From contig JALCBY010000002.1 in assembly GCA_028066055.1 (NCBI GenBank), positions 16,153 to 76,925 of the forward strand: a stretch of DNA of 60,773 bases, written 5' to 3'. Shown piece by piece: positions 42,045 to 49,575 of this stretch. The notes under the pieces were generated by a model, which was not told the origin of the DNA, searched no databases, and worked only from the letters and a program-made list of their open reading frames with translations. Every line of letters starts with the position of its first letter. Position 1 is the stretch's first letter. A program made the translations under genes and the position numbers. Origin of the DNA: Hyphomicrobiaceae bacterium. Lineage in GTDB: Bacteria; Pseudomonadota; Alphaproteobacteria; Rhizobiales; Methyloligellaceae.

Positions 42045-42983
42045 ATGAAGATATTTGTCACAGGCGCGACCGGCGTGCTTGGAAGACCGGTCGTCAGAAT
42101 GCTCATGGACGATGGCGCGGAGATCGTGGCGCTTTCGCGCTCGGCGGCCAACCGAGAGAGCATCGTGAAAATGGGCGCAACACCTGTCGACGCCGACCTG
42201 TTCGATGTTGAAAGCCTCTCCCGGCACATCACGGGCTGCGGAGCCGTCCTTCATCTCGCCACGAGTATACCGCCCGTCTCGAAGTTGCGCTCCGCGGATG
42301 CATTGATAATGAATGACCGGATTCGGGATGCCGGAACCAAGGCGCTCGTGGAGGCGGCACTTGCCTCGCAATCCGTGAAAACATTCCTCTATCCCGGCAT
42401 TTGTTTCATGTATGCGGACGGCGGCGCCCGGTGGCTTGCGGCCGACGACGCGGAAATCCGCGCGCCCAGTCCGCTTCGCTCGACCCTGGCGGCGGAACGT
42501 CATGTGGCCGCTTTCGACGAAAGCAAAACAGTCCGACGCGGCATCACTCTGCGGTTCGGTGCGTTTTACGGGGCAACCTCGCGCGACAGCCGCGATATGC
42601 TCAATATGGCACGCAAGGGCGTGGTTCTGCCGATGGCACCTGATGACGCATACAGGTCCTTCATCTGGGTCGACGACGCGGCCACGGCGATACATGCCGC
42701 GCTCGAGAATGCGGACTCAGGGATTTATGACGTGGTTGAAGACGTTCCGTACACGCAACGAGAGGCAATCGAGGCGTTGGCGCGAGCGGTTAGGCGCAAA
42801 CGACTTTGGCGTTTGCCCCGCTGGATGCTGCGGCTTGCTCTGACGCCGGAGTTGCGGGAACTGGTCGGCCGCAGCCAGCGGGTGTCCGCAAAACGCTTCA
42901 AGGACATAACGGGATGGCAACCCGACGTCCGTGACCAGACGGACGGTTGGGTACGCGTTGCCCGCGAGGTTGCCGGCGCCTGA
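42045..42983 (+). CDS. NAD-dependent epimerase/dehydratase family protein
   Basis: 312 residues with an extended short-chain dehydrogenase Rossmann start, VTGATGVLGRPVVRML (about 4-19). The catalytic Tyr/Lys pair of the family is not obvious in the region around YPGICFMYADGGARWL, so activity may differ. The start is the ATG at 42045, inside a longer frame, with no strong ribosome-binding site. It ends 9 bases before the end of the TetR gene, which converges. Confidence 0.85.
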   Translation: MKIFVTGATGVLGRPVVRMLMDDGAEIVALSRSAANRESIVKMGATPVDADLFDVESLSRHITGCGAVLHLATSIPPVSKLRSADALIMNDRIRDAGTKALVEAALASQSVKTFLYPGICFMYADGGARWLAADDAEIRAPSPLRSTLAAERHVAAFDESKTVRRGITLRFGAFYGATSRDSRDMLNMARKGVVLPMAPDDAYRSFIWVDDAATAIHAALENADSGIYDVVEDVPYTQREAIEALARAVRRKRLWRLPRWMLRLALTPELRELVGRSQRVSAKRFKDITGWQPDVRDQTDGWVRVAREVAGA

Positions 42984-42992
42984 GGGTTGTGA

Positions 42993-43565
42993 TCACATCG
43001 CGTCGTCGACGTAAGCCTGCAACACACGCGCAAACCGCGGCGCGAGAGCCTCCAGATGCTCGGGCCCGAGCGCACCCGCTTTGGCAATCCGCCCCATCAA
43101 ATCGAAGCCGGCCATATGCGAAACGATGAGAGCCGCCCGTTGCTCGGCGTCATACCCGCCGAGCCAGTCGGCAAGTTTTGCGATCACATTGTGCTGCAGG
43201 GCCCGATTGATCACGGGTGCCACGGCCCTGCTTCCCGCGGAACGCACGAAAGCCAGTGTCGGGTCGAGATCTGCCCCTTCATGAGATTTTGAAATCAGAT
43301 AGACCGCAGCACGCTGGCCGAATGTGGCACGATTGCCCGCCATCAGTTCATCCATATTGAACCCGGGCACGACCGCTTCCTCAAACAAGGCCTCCTTGGA
43401 ACCGAAGTACCGGTTCACCAGCGCTGCCGTAACCCCCGCAGCCGCGGCAATCTCGCGTACGCCCGCCCCGTCGAATCCTTTATCGGTAAACGCGCGTTTA
43501 GCGGCCTTCAGAATGGCGGCCCGCGTTGCGGCAGCATCGCGCTTTCGTGTGATCGTCGCAGACAT
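42993..43565 (-). CDS. TetR-family transcriptional regulator
   Basis: 190 residues with a typical TetR helix-turn-helix (RAAILKAAKRAFTDKGFDGAGVREIAAAAGVTAALVNRYFGSKEALFEE) and a helical ligand domain. The start at MSATITRKRD is chosen, inside a frame that reaches 43610. Upstream, 43621-43746 holds two palindromes that might be its operators. Convergent with the epimerase gene and divergent from the coiled-coil protein gene 475 bases away. The ligand is unknown. Confidence 0.9.
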   Translation of the reverse strand: MSATITRKRDAAATRAAILKAAKRAFTDKGFDGAGVREIAAAAGVTAALVNRYFGSKEALFEEAVVPGFNMDELMAGNRATFGQRAAVYLISKSHEGADLDPTLAFVRSAGSRAVAPVINRALQHNVIAKLADWLGGYDAEQRAALIVSHMAGFDLMGRIAKAGALGPEHLEALAPRFARVLQAYVDDAM

Positions 43566-44040
43566 ATCAGCTCCGGAAACCATGTTGAACGATTGCCGAC
43601 TCACCCACACATCATATCGCCAAATGTATATTTGTCAGGAGAAGCTCGCCATCGAACCGGCTACACCCGCAAAAAAACTGGCAACAGCCCCTTGTGGGCT
43701 ACATGAACTGGCCGGGGAAGTGCAATTTCCATTGGTATACAAATGGCGACATTCTCCTTGGCGTGGATGTTCAATCATCAATTGAACGCGCGTTTATTCG
43801 CTATTCTAATCCCGGCCAACACGGATTCGGTCGTCAATTTGTCATGTATACGATTGATTATCTCGATTGAAGAAGGAACAGAAGAACAAGCAGACCCTGC
43901 CCGCTCCGCAATGTCCTTCTGTAATGGCGAGGAAATTCAGCACCCTTCCAGCCGCAAATACATCACCTTCGCATGTTCGGGGACACTTGGCCCGGCACAA
44001 AACCTGTGTAGAATTCTTGTCGGCACTTGGGAGAGATATC
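43566..44040. other. Divergent gap with two palindromes
   Basis: No gene. CAAAT-GTAT-ATTTG lies at 43621-43634, 56 bases from the TetR start. An 18-bp near-palindrome centred on GTATAC is at 43729-43746 (arms CCATTGGTA and TACAAATGG, one mismatch pair). Both could bind the TetR regulator, and the second is well placed for the coiled-coil gene. The last bases hold GGGAGA, the ribosome-binding site of that gene. Confidence 0.4.
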
Positions 44041-44691
44041 ATGAGTACGACAAAAAATATTCGCGAAGCCATCGATCACACGTTGGACCGGTGGGAGGCT
44101 GCGGCGACGGCAATGGAAGAAAGCATCCGCGGGACGACTGCCGCAATGACCGCGCAAATCCAGACGCAGAAGGAGATGGCGGCGACGGCAACCGACAAAC
44201 TCAAGGAAGCCGTCGAAACGGCTCAGCATGTACCCGCCGAGACCCGCCAGCAGATTGCCGCCAATCTCGATCACCTGAAGGTTCAGCTCGCGCTTGGAAA
44301 GGCGGACGCTGCCGATGCTGCGAATGCCCAGCGGAAGGAAATAGAAGACGCGGTAAAGCGCGTTGAAAACCAGGTCGATCAGATGGGGCAGCAGGTCAAT
44401 GAGGAGATCAAGAAAGCTCTGACCACCTGGGCCGGCACCGAGCAACAACTGCGCCATCAACTTGAGCTCGCGGCAGTCCGCTTCAAGCACGAGGCCGAAG
44501 ACCAGCACTCGCAGCTTCAGGCCAAGCAGCAGGAAATGCTGGGCCACGTAAAAACATTCCGCGACAATCTGCAGAAACAACAGGAAACCGCAGCACAGAA
44601 GAGCTCGGAATTCGCCGATGACATGCACACGGCGTTCAAGCAGATGCAGGAGGCTTTCCGGAAACTGGGTTCATCGGGATCGGGCGGCTAG
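44041..44691 (+). CDS. Coiled-coil protein
   Basis: 216 residues, almost wholly helical with Gln, Glu, Ala and Lys heptads (for example DRWEAAATAMEESIRGTTAAM, and the long stretch QRKEIEDAVKRVENQVDQM). It looks like an apolipoprotein- or phasin-like amphipathic helical bundle that could coat lipid or granules, but no family signature confirms it. The ATG at 44041 follows GGGAGAGATATC. There is no signal peptide. The gene precedes an NAD-binding protein gene by 50 bases on the same strand. Confidence 0.75.
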   Translation: MSTTKNIREAIDHTLDRWEAAATAMEESIRGTTAAMTAQIQTQKEMAATATDKLKEAVETAQHVPAETRQQIAANLDHLKVQLALGKADAADAANAQRKEIEDAVKRVENQVDQMGQQVNEEIKKALTTWAGTEQQLRHQLELAAVRFKHEAEDQHSQLQAKQQEMLGHVKTFRDNLQKQQETAAQKSSEFADDMHTAFKQMQEAFRKLGSSGSGG

Positions 44692-44741
44692 AAAGCGGTA
44701 CGGACTTTCGCTGAAGCCGTGCGGCTGGCCATTCAACGGCA

Positions 44742-45644
44742 ATGGCAGGCAATCGCAAGATTACACATGTAGCGGTGTTCGGAGGGGCGGGGTTCCTCGG
44801 GGCCGTGATCGTCAGGCATCTTGTTTCAGCAGGCATCAAGGTTCGGGTTTGCGCTCGCAAGCCAGGCAAACGGTCCGGGATGGAAGCGGTCGAACCGGTC
44901 TATGCCGATATCCGCGATGAGGGTTCGCTCTCAGCCGCGCTTGAAGGGTGCGATGCTGCGGTCAACGCCGTCGGGCTCTATGTGGAGGGCGGCTCCGATA
45001 CCTTCGAGGCAGTGCATGTGAGGGGTGCTGCAAACCTCGCGCATCAGTGCGCGGCGGCCAATATTTCCTCTTTCGTCCACATGTCCGGCATTGGGATTGA
45101 TCCGGCGTCATCTTCGCCTTATGTGCGCGCAAGGGCGTTGGGCGAACAAGCCGTCCGCGCCGTGTTTCCTGAAACCACGATCTTGCGTCCGAGCGTCCTG
45201 TTCGGACCGGATGACAGGTTCATCAACACGCTGGCGAAGATCATCCGCCATGCCCCGGTGATCCCCCTCTTCGGGTCCGGACGGACAAAGCTCCAGGCGG
45301 TTTATGTCGGTGATGTCGCCGCCGCCGTGGCCAAAGCGCTCCATACCCCGGTGGCCGCAGGCAGGACGTATGAGCTTGGAGGGCCGCAGAGCCCGGCGTA
45401 CAGGGATATTGTGGAACTCGTCATGGCGCGGATCGGAAAAAAGCGCCTGCTTTTGCCGGTGCCGTTCGCCCTCTGGAAGGTTGTGGCCGCCGCCTCGTCT
45501 CTTCTGCCGGCTCCACCCGTTACCCGCGATCAGATCGCGCTCATGCGCAAAGACAATGTGGTCGGGAAAAGCGCCTTCTCCTTCAGCGACCTGGGGATCG
45601 ATCCGACGCCCCTTGAAAGCGTTCTGCCGGACTATGCGCTTTAA
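44742..45644 (+). CDS. NAD(P)-binding NDUFA9-like epimerase-family protein
   Basis: 300 residues. It starts VAVFGGAGFLGAVIVRHLVSAG, an extended-SDR Rossmann motif, and later has DAAVNAVGLYVEGG and the pattern VRARALGEQAVRAVFPETTILRPSVLFGP. These match the NDUFA9-like/complex I 39-kDa-like family in bacteria, which binds NADPH and is often not catalytic. Its stop overlaps the stop of the convergent GlxA-type regulator gene by four bases (TTAA). Role unknown; an electron-transport or quinone-linked task is possible. Confidence 0.85.
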   Translation: MAGNRKITHVAVFGGAGFLGAVIVRHLVSAGIKVRVCARKPGKRSGMEAVEPVYADIRDEGSLSAALEGCDAAVNAVGLYVEGGSDTFEAVHVRGAANLAHQCAAANISSFVHMSGIGIDPASSSPYVRARALGEQAVRAVFPETTILRPSVLFGPDDRFINTLAKIIRHAPVIPLFGSGRTKLQAVYVGDVAAAVAKALHTPVAAGRTYELGGPQSPAYRDIVELVMARIGKKRLLLPVPFALWKVVAAASSLLPAPPVTRDQIALMRKDNVVGKSAFSFSDLGIDPTPLESVLPDYAL

Positions 45645-46597
45645 TCATGCTGTTCCTTGCGGGCTAGAATTCCAAACCGGTTGCGATATTCGCCGGCGGT
45701 CAGGCCGACCGTTGCCCGGAACACTCGGCTGAAAGCTGATGCGTCCCGGTATCCGACATTCCAGCCGATCTCGCTCACTGGAATGCGTGTGCGCTCCAGC
45801 AGTCCGCGCGCTTTCTCGACACGCAGATTCTGAACATAGGAATTCGGTGTCAAACCCGTCGCCGCCTTGAAACGCCTCAGAAATGTACGTCCCGAAAGTC
45901 GTACCCGCTTGGCCATATGCTCCACGGTGATCTCCGCATCGGCATGGCCCTCGAGCCAGTGCTGAAGGGAGAGGATCACATCATCGCCGTGGTCGCGCGG
46001 TGGGCGGAAACTGCGATAGTTGCGTTGCTCGCGCCCGCTCGGGTCAACCAGCAGATGCCGCGCGGTCGCAGACACCACCTGTGGCCCGAGCCAACGGTTG
46101 ACGATGAACAGTCCCAGGTCAATCCAGGCCATCAATCCGCCGGCGGTCACAATGTCATTGTCGTCGATCAGGAGTTGGTCGGCATTCAGCCGCGCGGAGG
46201 GAAAGGTGGCGCGAAACGCGTCCTCAAGGGCCCAGTGTGTGGTCACGGAACGGCCGTCGAGCAATCCGGCATGGCCGAGGCAGAAGACGCCGGCACACAC
46301 CGAACACATGAGCGCCCCGGCAGCATGTTGTGCACGCAGCCACTTACCAAGTTCCATGTCTTCCAGACAGTGCGATTGCTGCAAGCTGGGTGGAAGGATC
46401 ACCGCGTTAAACGAAGCCCCGGATGGATCGCTATCCGCCTCCGCCGTGACCGTGCTCACCGCGAGCTGCGGACCGCATTCTTGAGACGCGTGGCGGTTGG
46501 CAATGGCGAACAAATCCGTGAGCCCGAGCACGGCTGACATCTGCGCCCCGGGATAAGCAACAATCGCGACGGACGCGCACGTTCCAGCTTCTTTCAT
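45641..46597 (-). CDS. GlxA-type AraC-family regulator
   Basis: 318 residues. The N-terminal DJ-1/PfpI-like domain (VAIVAYPGAQMSAVLGLTDLFAIANR, and VCAGVFCLGHAGLLDGRSVTTHWAL) is followed by the AraC helix-turn-helix domain (MAKRVRLSGRTFLRRFKAATGLTPNSYVQNLRVEKARGLLE). The start at MKEAGTCASV is likely; the frame extends to 46660. It faces the isochorismatase-type gene across about 100 bases, the usual arrangement for such a regulator and its target. The inducer is unknown. Confidence 0.92.
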   Translation of the reverse strand: MKEAGTCASVAIVAYPGAQMSAVLGLTDLFAIANRHASQECGPQLAVSTVTAEADSDPSGASFNAVILPPSLQQSHCLEDMELGKWLRAQHAAGALMCSVCAGVFCLGHAGLLDGRSVTTHWALEDAFRATFPSARLNADQLLIDDNDIVTAGGLMAWIDLGLFIVNRWLGPQVVSATARHLLVDPSGREQRNYRSFRPPRDHGDDVILSLQHWLEGHADAEITVEHMAKRVRLSGRTFLRRFKAATGLTPNSYVQNLRVEKARGLLERTRIPVSEIGWNVGYRDASAFSRVFRATVGLTAGEYRNRFGILARKEQHD

Positions 46598-46695
46598 TTG
46601 GCGGATATAGCATATCAAATGTCGTTTACGCCAATTCCAATCGTTCTCTAGGAAGTGCACCTATCTCGGCAGAAGCAACGACAAGGAATTAAGAC

Positions 46696-47241
46696 ATGTC
46701 CAAAGCAGCACTACTCCTTATCGACATTCAGAACGACTATTTTGAAGGCGGACGGTGGCCCGTCGACAAGATGCAGCAGGTTTCGGCCAATGCGGCGCGC
46801 CTGCTTGAGCATGCCCGCAAGACGGATCAGGCAATTTTTCACGTGCATCACGAGTTCCTGACGGACGACGCACCCTTTTTCCGACCCGGAACGCCCGGCG
46901 CGGAAATCCATGCGTCCGTCTCGCCCGAGGAGGGCGAACGGGTCATCCTGAAGCATTCGCCAAATGGTTTTCAGAATACGTCGCTGCATGAAGAACTTGA
47001 AGCACAGAACATCACCGAACTCGTCATCTGCGGCGCGATGAGCCAGATGTGCATCGATGCGACCACCCGTGCCGGGGCGGACCTCGGCTACCGTATCACC
47101 GTCATCGAGGATGCCTGCGGCGCGAAGGAGCAATCGTTCAATGACAAGATGGTGCCGGCGCCGATGGTTCATGCGGCGTTCATGGCGCCGTTGTCAGGCA
47201 CATACGCCCAGGTCGTCACGACGGAGACGTATCTGCGTTAA
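46696..47241 (+). CDS. Isochorismatase-family cysteine hydrolase
   Basis: 181 residues. The catalytic triad of the family is complete: D10 in LLLIDIQNDYF, K86 in ILKHSPNGF and C119 in AMSQMCID. Such enzymes hydrolyse amides, N-carbamoyl or ester bonds, for example nicotinamidase-like reactions; isochorismate itself is a minority substrate. Translation starts after AAGGAATTAAGAC. Its divergent neighbour is the GlxA-type regulator, most likely its controller. The PNPOx-like gene converges downstream. Confidence 0.92.
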   Translation: MSKAALLLIDIQNDYFEGGRWPVDKMQQVSANAARLLEHARKTDQAIFHVHHEFLTDDAPFFRPGTPGAEIHASVSPEEGERVILKHSPNGFQNTSLHEELEAQNITELVICGAMSQMCIDATTRAGADLGYRITVIEDACGAKEQSFNDKMVPAPMVHAAFMAPLSGTYAQVVTTETYLR

Positions 47242-47288
47242 GGACAGTTCCGGAGACGCGCGCCGCCACACCGTGTTTCGCATGTGCG

Positions 47289-47888
47289 TTAAACGGCGAG
47301 CCAGCTCTTTTGTAACTCTCCATGCCGCCAGTCAAACAGCGCCCGGCGATGTCCGGCAGCGGAGAGAAACAGCCATTCGAGGCGCTGGATCGTCGCGATA
47401 ACAACAGCGAAATTCTCGTAGGGCGGAGTGTCGTTCTCCTCCGCCGACAGCGAGTTCGGTGTTGGCGTCTCGATTGGCCGACCCGGTGTCTCGACCTGTC
47501 TGTAACACTCGCGGCTCATGTCATGCATCGTGCGCCATGCGGCACCGGTGAGCGCATCGCAGTGATGGAAACTCGCCCTGCACTGCATGCGCAGTTGAAC
47601 CTTTTCCGAGCGTGAATAGGCATGGATGGACACGTGAGGCCGTTCGAAAATTTCCGCTGCCTTTGCCGAACGGGAATCGGTATGGAACTGGATTGAACGC
47701 GTCTGCACGTCAAATCCACGCAACACGACCGAGCGGCTGTTCGGATAGCCTTCGGCAGAAATGGTCGCGAGATGCAGAATATGAAACTCGGAATTCCGGC
47801 CGCGCGCACCGCGCGCCAGAAGGTCCCATACGGTTGGAAGGATTGCGTCCAGGTCGTTGTAATGGGGCGGTTGAAGGCGATTGCTCAT
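47289..47888 (-). CDS. Pyridoxamine 5'-phosphate oxidase-like flavoprotein
   Basis: 199 residues with the split-barrel FMN-binding fold. The FMN-contact strand pattern appears as HLATISAEGYPNSRSVVLRGFD and IQFHTDSRSAKA. The genuine vitamin B6 oxidase is normally about 210-220 residues with a conserved C-terminal RxxPxG region, and here the C-terminus (AGHRRALFDWRHGELQ) does not carry it. It is therefore likely a related oxidoreductase, not PdxH. The start at MSNRLQ is chosen; the frame extends to 47960. It converges with the isochorismatase gene. Confidence 0.83.
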   Translation of the reverse strand: MSNRLQPPHYNDLDAILPTVWDLLARGARGRNSEFHILHLATISAEGYPNSRSVVLRGFDVQTRSIQFHTDSRSAKAAEIFERPHVSIHAYSRSEKVQLRMQCRASFHHCDALTGAAWRTMHDMSRECYRQVETPGRPIETPTPNSLSAEENDTPPYENFAVVIATIQRLEWLFLSAAGHRRALFDWRHGELQKSWLAV

Positions 47889-48086
47889 ATCTTTGGGTTT
47901 TTTCCGAATATCGGTCGTCGTAATCTCCGAATGAAGATCGGCCGGATACACGGGGGGCACGATTCCGGCCGATCTTGCTCGTGCACCCGAAGGGGAGAAC
48001 GCTTCCCGGGCGCTTGGTAAATACGTTTCAGCGGCGAATTTGGATCAACCAAATGAGGCATTCATCAAGCCTCGGCATTGCGGCAT

Positions 48087-48989
48087 TCACCGCCCCTTGG
48101 TTTTGACCACCAGACAAACCGCACCCTGCCTCTTCAAACGGTTGCAGAATTTCTGCGCCTGCTTGCGGCCCGGCTGGCCAATTTGAATACGGAACCGTGG
48201 GGCGCGTCCGCGCGTGTAGTTGACCGTACGCAGCACCATTGGGTCCTTGCCGCCGAGAAGCCCCCCATATTTGCGCTGGATGCGCGCATACTGCGCAAGC
48301 GCTTTGGTCGGCGACCAGGCCGACGTCAGATGCACGCCCCAGGGTTGCCAGGGCGCGCTGCCATAGCTTGCGTAGCGGAAACGCGGCTTGAAGCGGCGGA
48401 CGGGAAGTTGTTTGCACGCCTCCAAGAACGTCAGGTCCTTGTCGAGCGCATATTCGGCCTGAGGCAATTCCGCAGCATTCCACGCACCCGCCTCCACGCC
48501 GGTGATGGTCAATACGAAATCGCGCGTCTCACTGGGAAGGCCGCCGCGGCCTGCCCGCCATCGCTTGACCCGGTTGGGCCCGGCGTTATATGCGGCGGCG
48601 GCAAGTCCCAGATTGCCGAACTCGTCGCGCAGATCCGACAGGTAGTGTGCGGAAGCCGGAATCGCACTTCTCGGATCGAAGGGATCGTCGAGACCGCGCA
48701 TGCGGGCCGTGCCGGGCATGAACTGGGCAATGCCGGATGCGCCTTTCGGGCTGACGGCGTTGGGATCGAACCGGCTCTCCTTCCAGATCAACCTGGCAAA
48801 GAAGGCAGGCGGAAGATTGCGCTCGTTGGCTGCACTTTCTATGCGCGCACAAACATCTTCGACGAATTGCGCCCTGATATCAGCCTCGGACAGCGGGGCA
48901 TCCTCGGAGCCCTCCTCTCCTCTCACCTGCCCGACGCCCCACAGGAGTATCGCAGCGACTAACAGATGCCTTTTTGCGCATTTTTTCAT
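48087..48989 (-). CDS. Lytic murein transglycosylase, SLT type, with SPOR-like end
   Basis: 300 residues. Signal peptide to about residue 24 (LLVAAILLWGVGQVRG). The SLT domain has its catalytic Glu71 in IWKESRFDP, followed by ASGIAQFMPGTA and AAAYNAGPNRV. The last 40 residues (RFRIQIGQPGRKQAQKFCNRLKRQ) look like the first half of a SPOR domain that binds denuded peptidoglycan. The start is the ATG at 48989; the longer frame to 49115 has no ribosome-binding site. It cuts peptidoglycan glycan strands in the periplasm. It diverges from the SH3-domain secreted protein gene. Confidence 0.9.
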   Translation of the reverse strand: MKKCAKRHLLVAAILLWGVGQVRGEEGSEDAPLSEADIRAQFVEDVCARIESAANERNLPPAFFARLIWKESRFDPNAVSPKGASGIAQFMPGTARMRGLDDPFDPRSAIPASAHYLSDLRDEFGNLGLAAAAYNAGPNRVKRWRAGRGGLPSETRDFVLTITGVEAGAWNAAELPQAEYALDKDLTFLEACKQLPVRRFKPRFRYASYGSAPWQPWGVHLTSAWSPTKALAQYARIQRKYGGLLGGKDPMVLRTVNYTRGRAPRFRIQIGQPGRKQAQKFCNRLKRQGAVCLVVKTKGR

Positions 48990-49159
48990 CGAGCAGTCTT
49001 TGGTGTCGTTTCGGTTTTCTGCATCTCGCTTCTGCAGTTTACGTATCGTTTGTTCCCGCGAGATCAAGTTACATGGCGGTGATACGGGCACGAGCCCGAA
49101 TTGTCTTCTACGCAACCCGGCCTTACTGTGGCGTCCTTGTTCAAGGAACCTTGACCATC

Positions 49160-49552
49160 ATGATGCGCCAGAACCGCAACATATTCAGTGCCGTTGCTGT
49201 TGCTACCGTCATTTTGTGCGGACCCGTTTCCGCCGCCGATCCTGTCGTGCCGGTGATGGAGATTGCCGACGGCGATTTCGACACATGTGCCTTCGGCAAG
49301 GTTTCCGGCCTCAATCCCAGGGGCGACAATTTTCTTGCGGTACGGGCGGGGCCTGGCACCAGCTACAGGATGCTGGACAAGATCCGCACCGACGACAAGG
49401 TTTGGCTGCTCAGTAACAAAGGCGACTGGATCGGAATTGTTTACGGCGTCGACGAAGTGAACTGTTCACCGGTCAAGGCCGACAGGCCATACGAGGGACC
49501 GGGCAAGACGGGCTGGGTGCACAGGAAATTCATCACCCTTCTGGCCGGGTAG
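49160..49552 (+). CDS. Secreted SH3-domain protein
   Basis: 130 residues. A signal peptide (ending VSAADP) is followed by a bacterial SH3-like segment (FLAVRAGPGTSYRMLDKIRTDDKVWLLSNKGDWIGIVYG), the pattern of SH3_3 domains that bind peptidoglycan or metals. It carries two further Cys around the domain (DTCAFGK and EVNCSPV). The gene starts 170 bases from the divergent lytic transglycosylase, so both may be expressed in a cell-wall context. Its end is 24 bases from the end of the RND pump gene. Confidence 0.83.
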   Translation: MMRQNRNIFSAVAVATVILCGPVSAADPVVPVMEIADGDFDTCAFGKVSGLNPRGDNFLAVRAGPGTSYRMLDKIRTDDKVWLLSNKGDWIGIVYGVDEVNCSPVKADRPYEGPGKTGWVHRKFITLLAG

Positions 49553-49575
49553 GGTCGACTGGCTACGCCTGCCGT

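Noticed and set aside
41061-42695. A 544-codon open frame on the minus strand opposite the DUF4396 and epimerase genes
   Set aside because: His- and Arg-rich composition without motifs; opposite two well supported genes.
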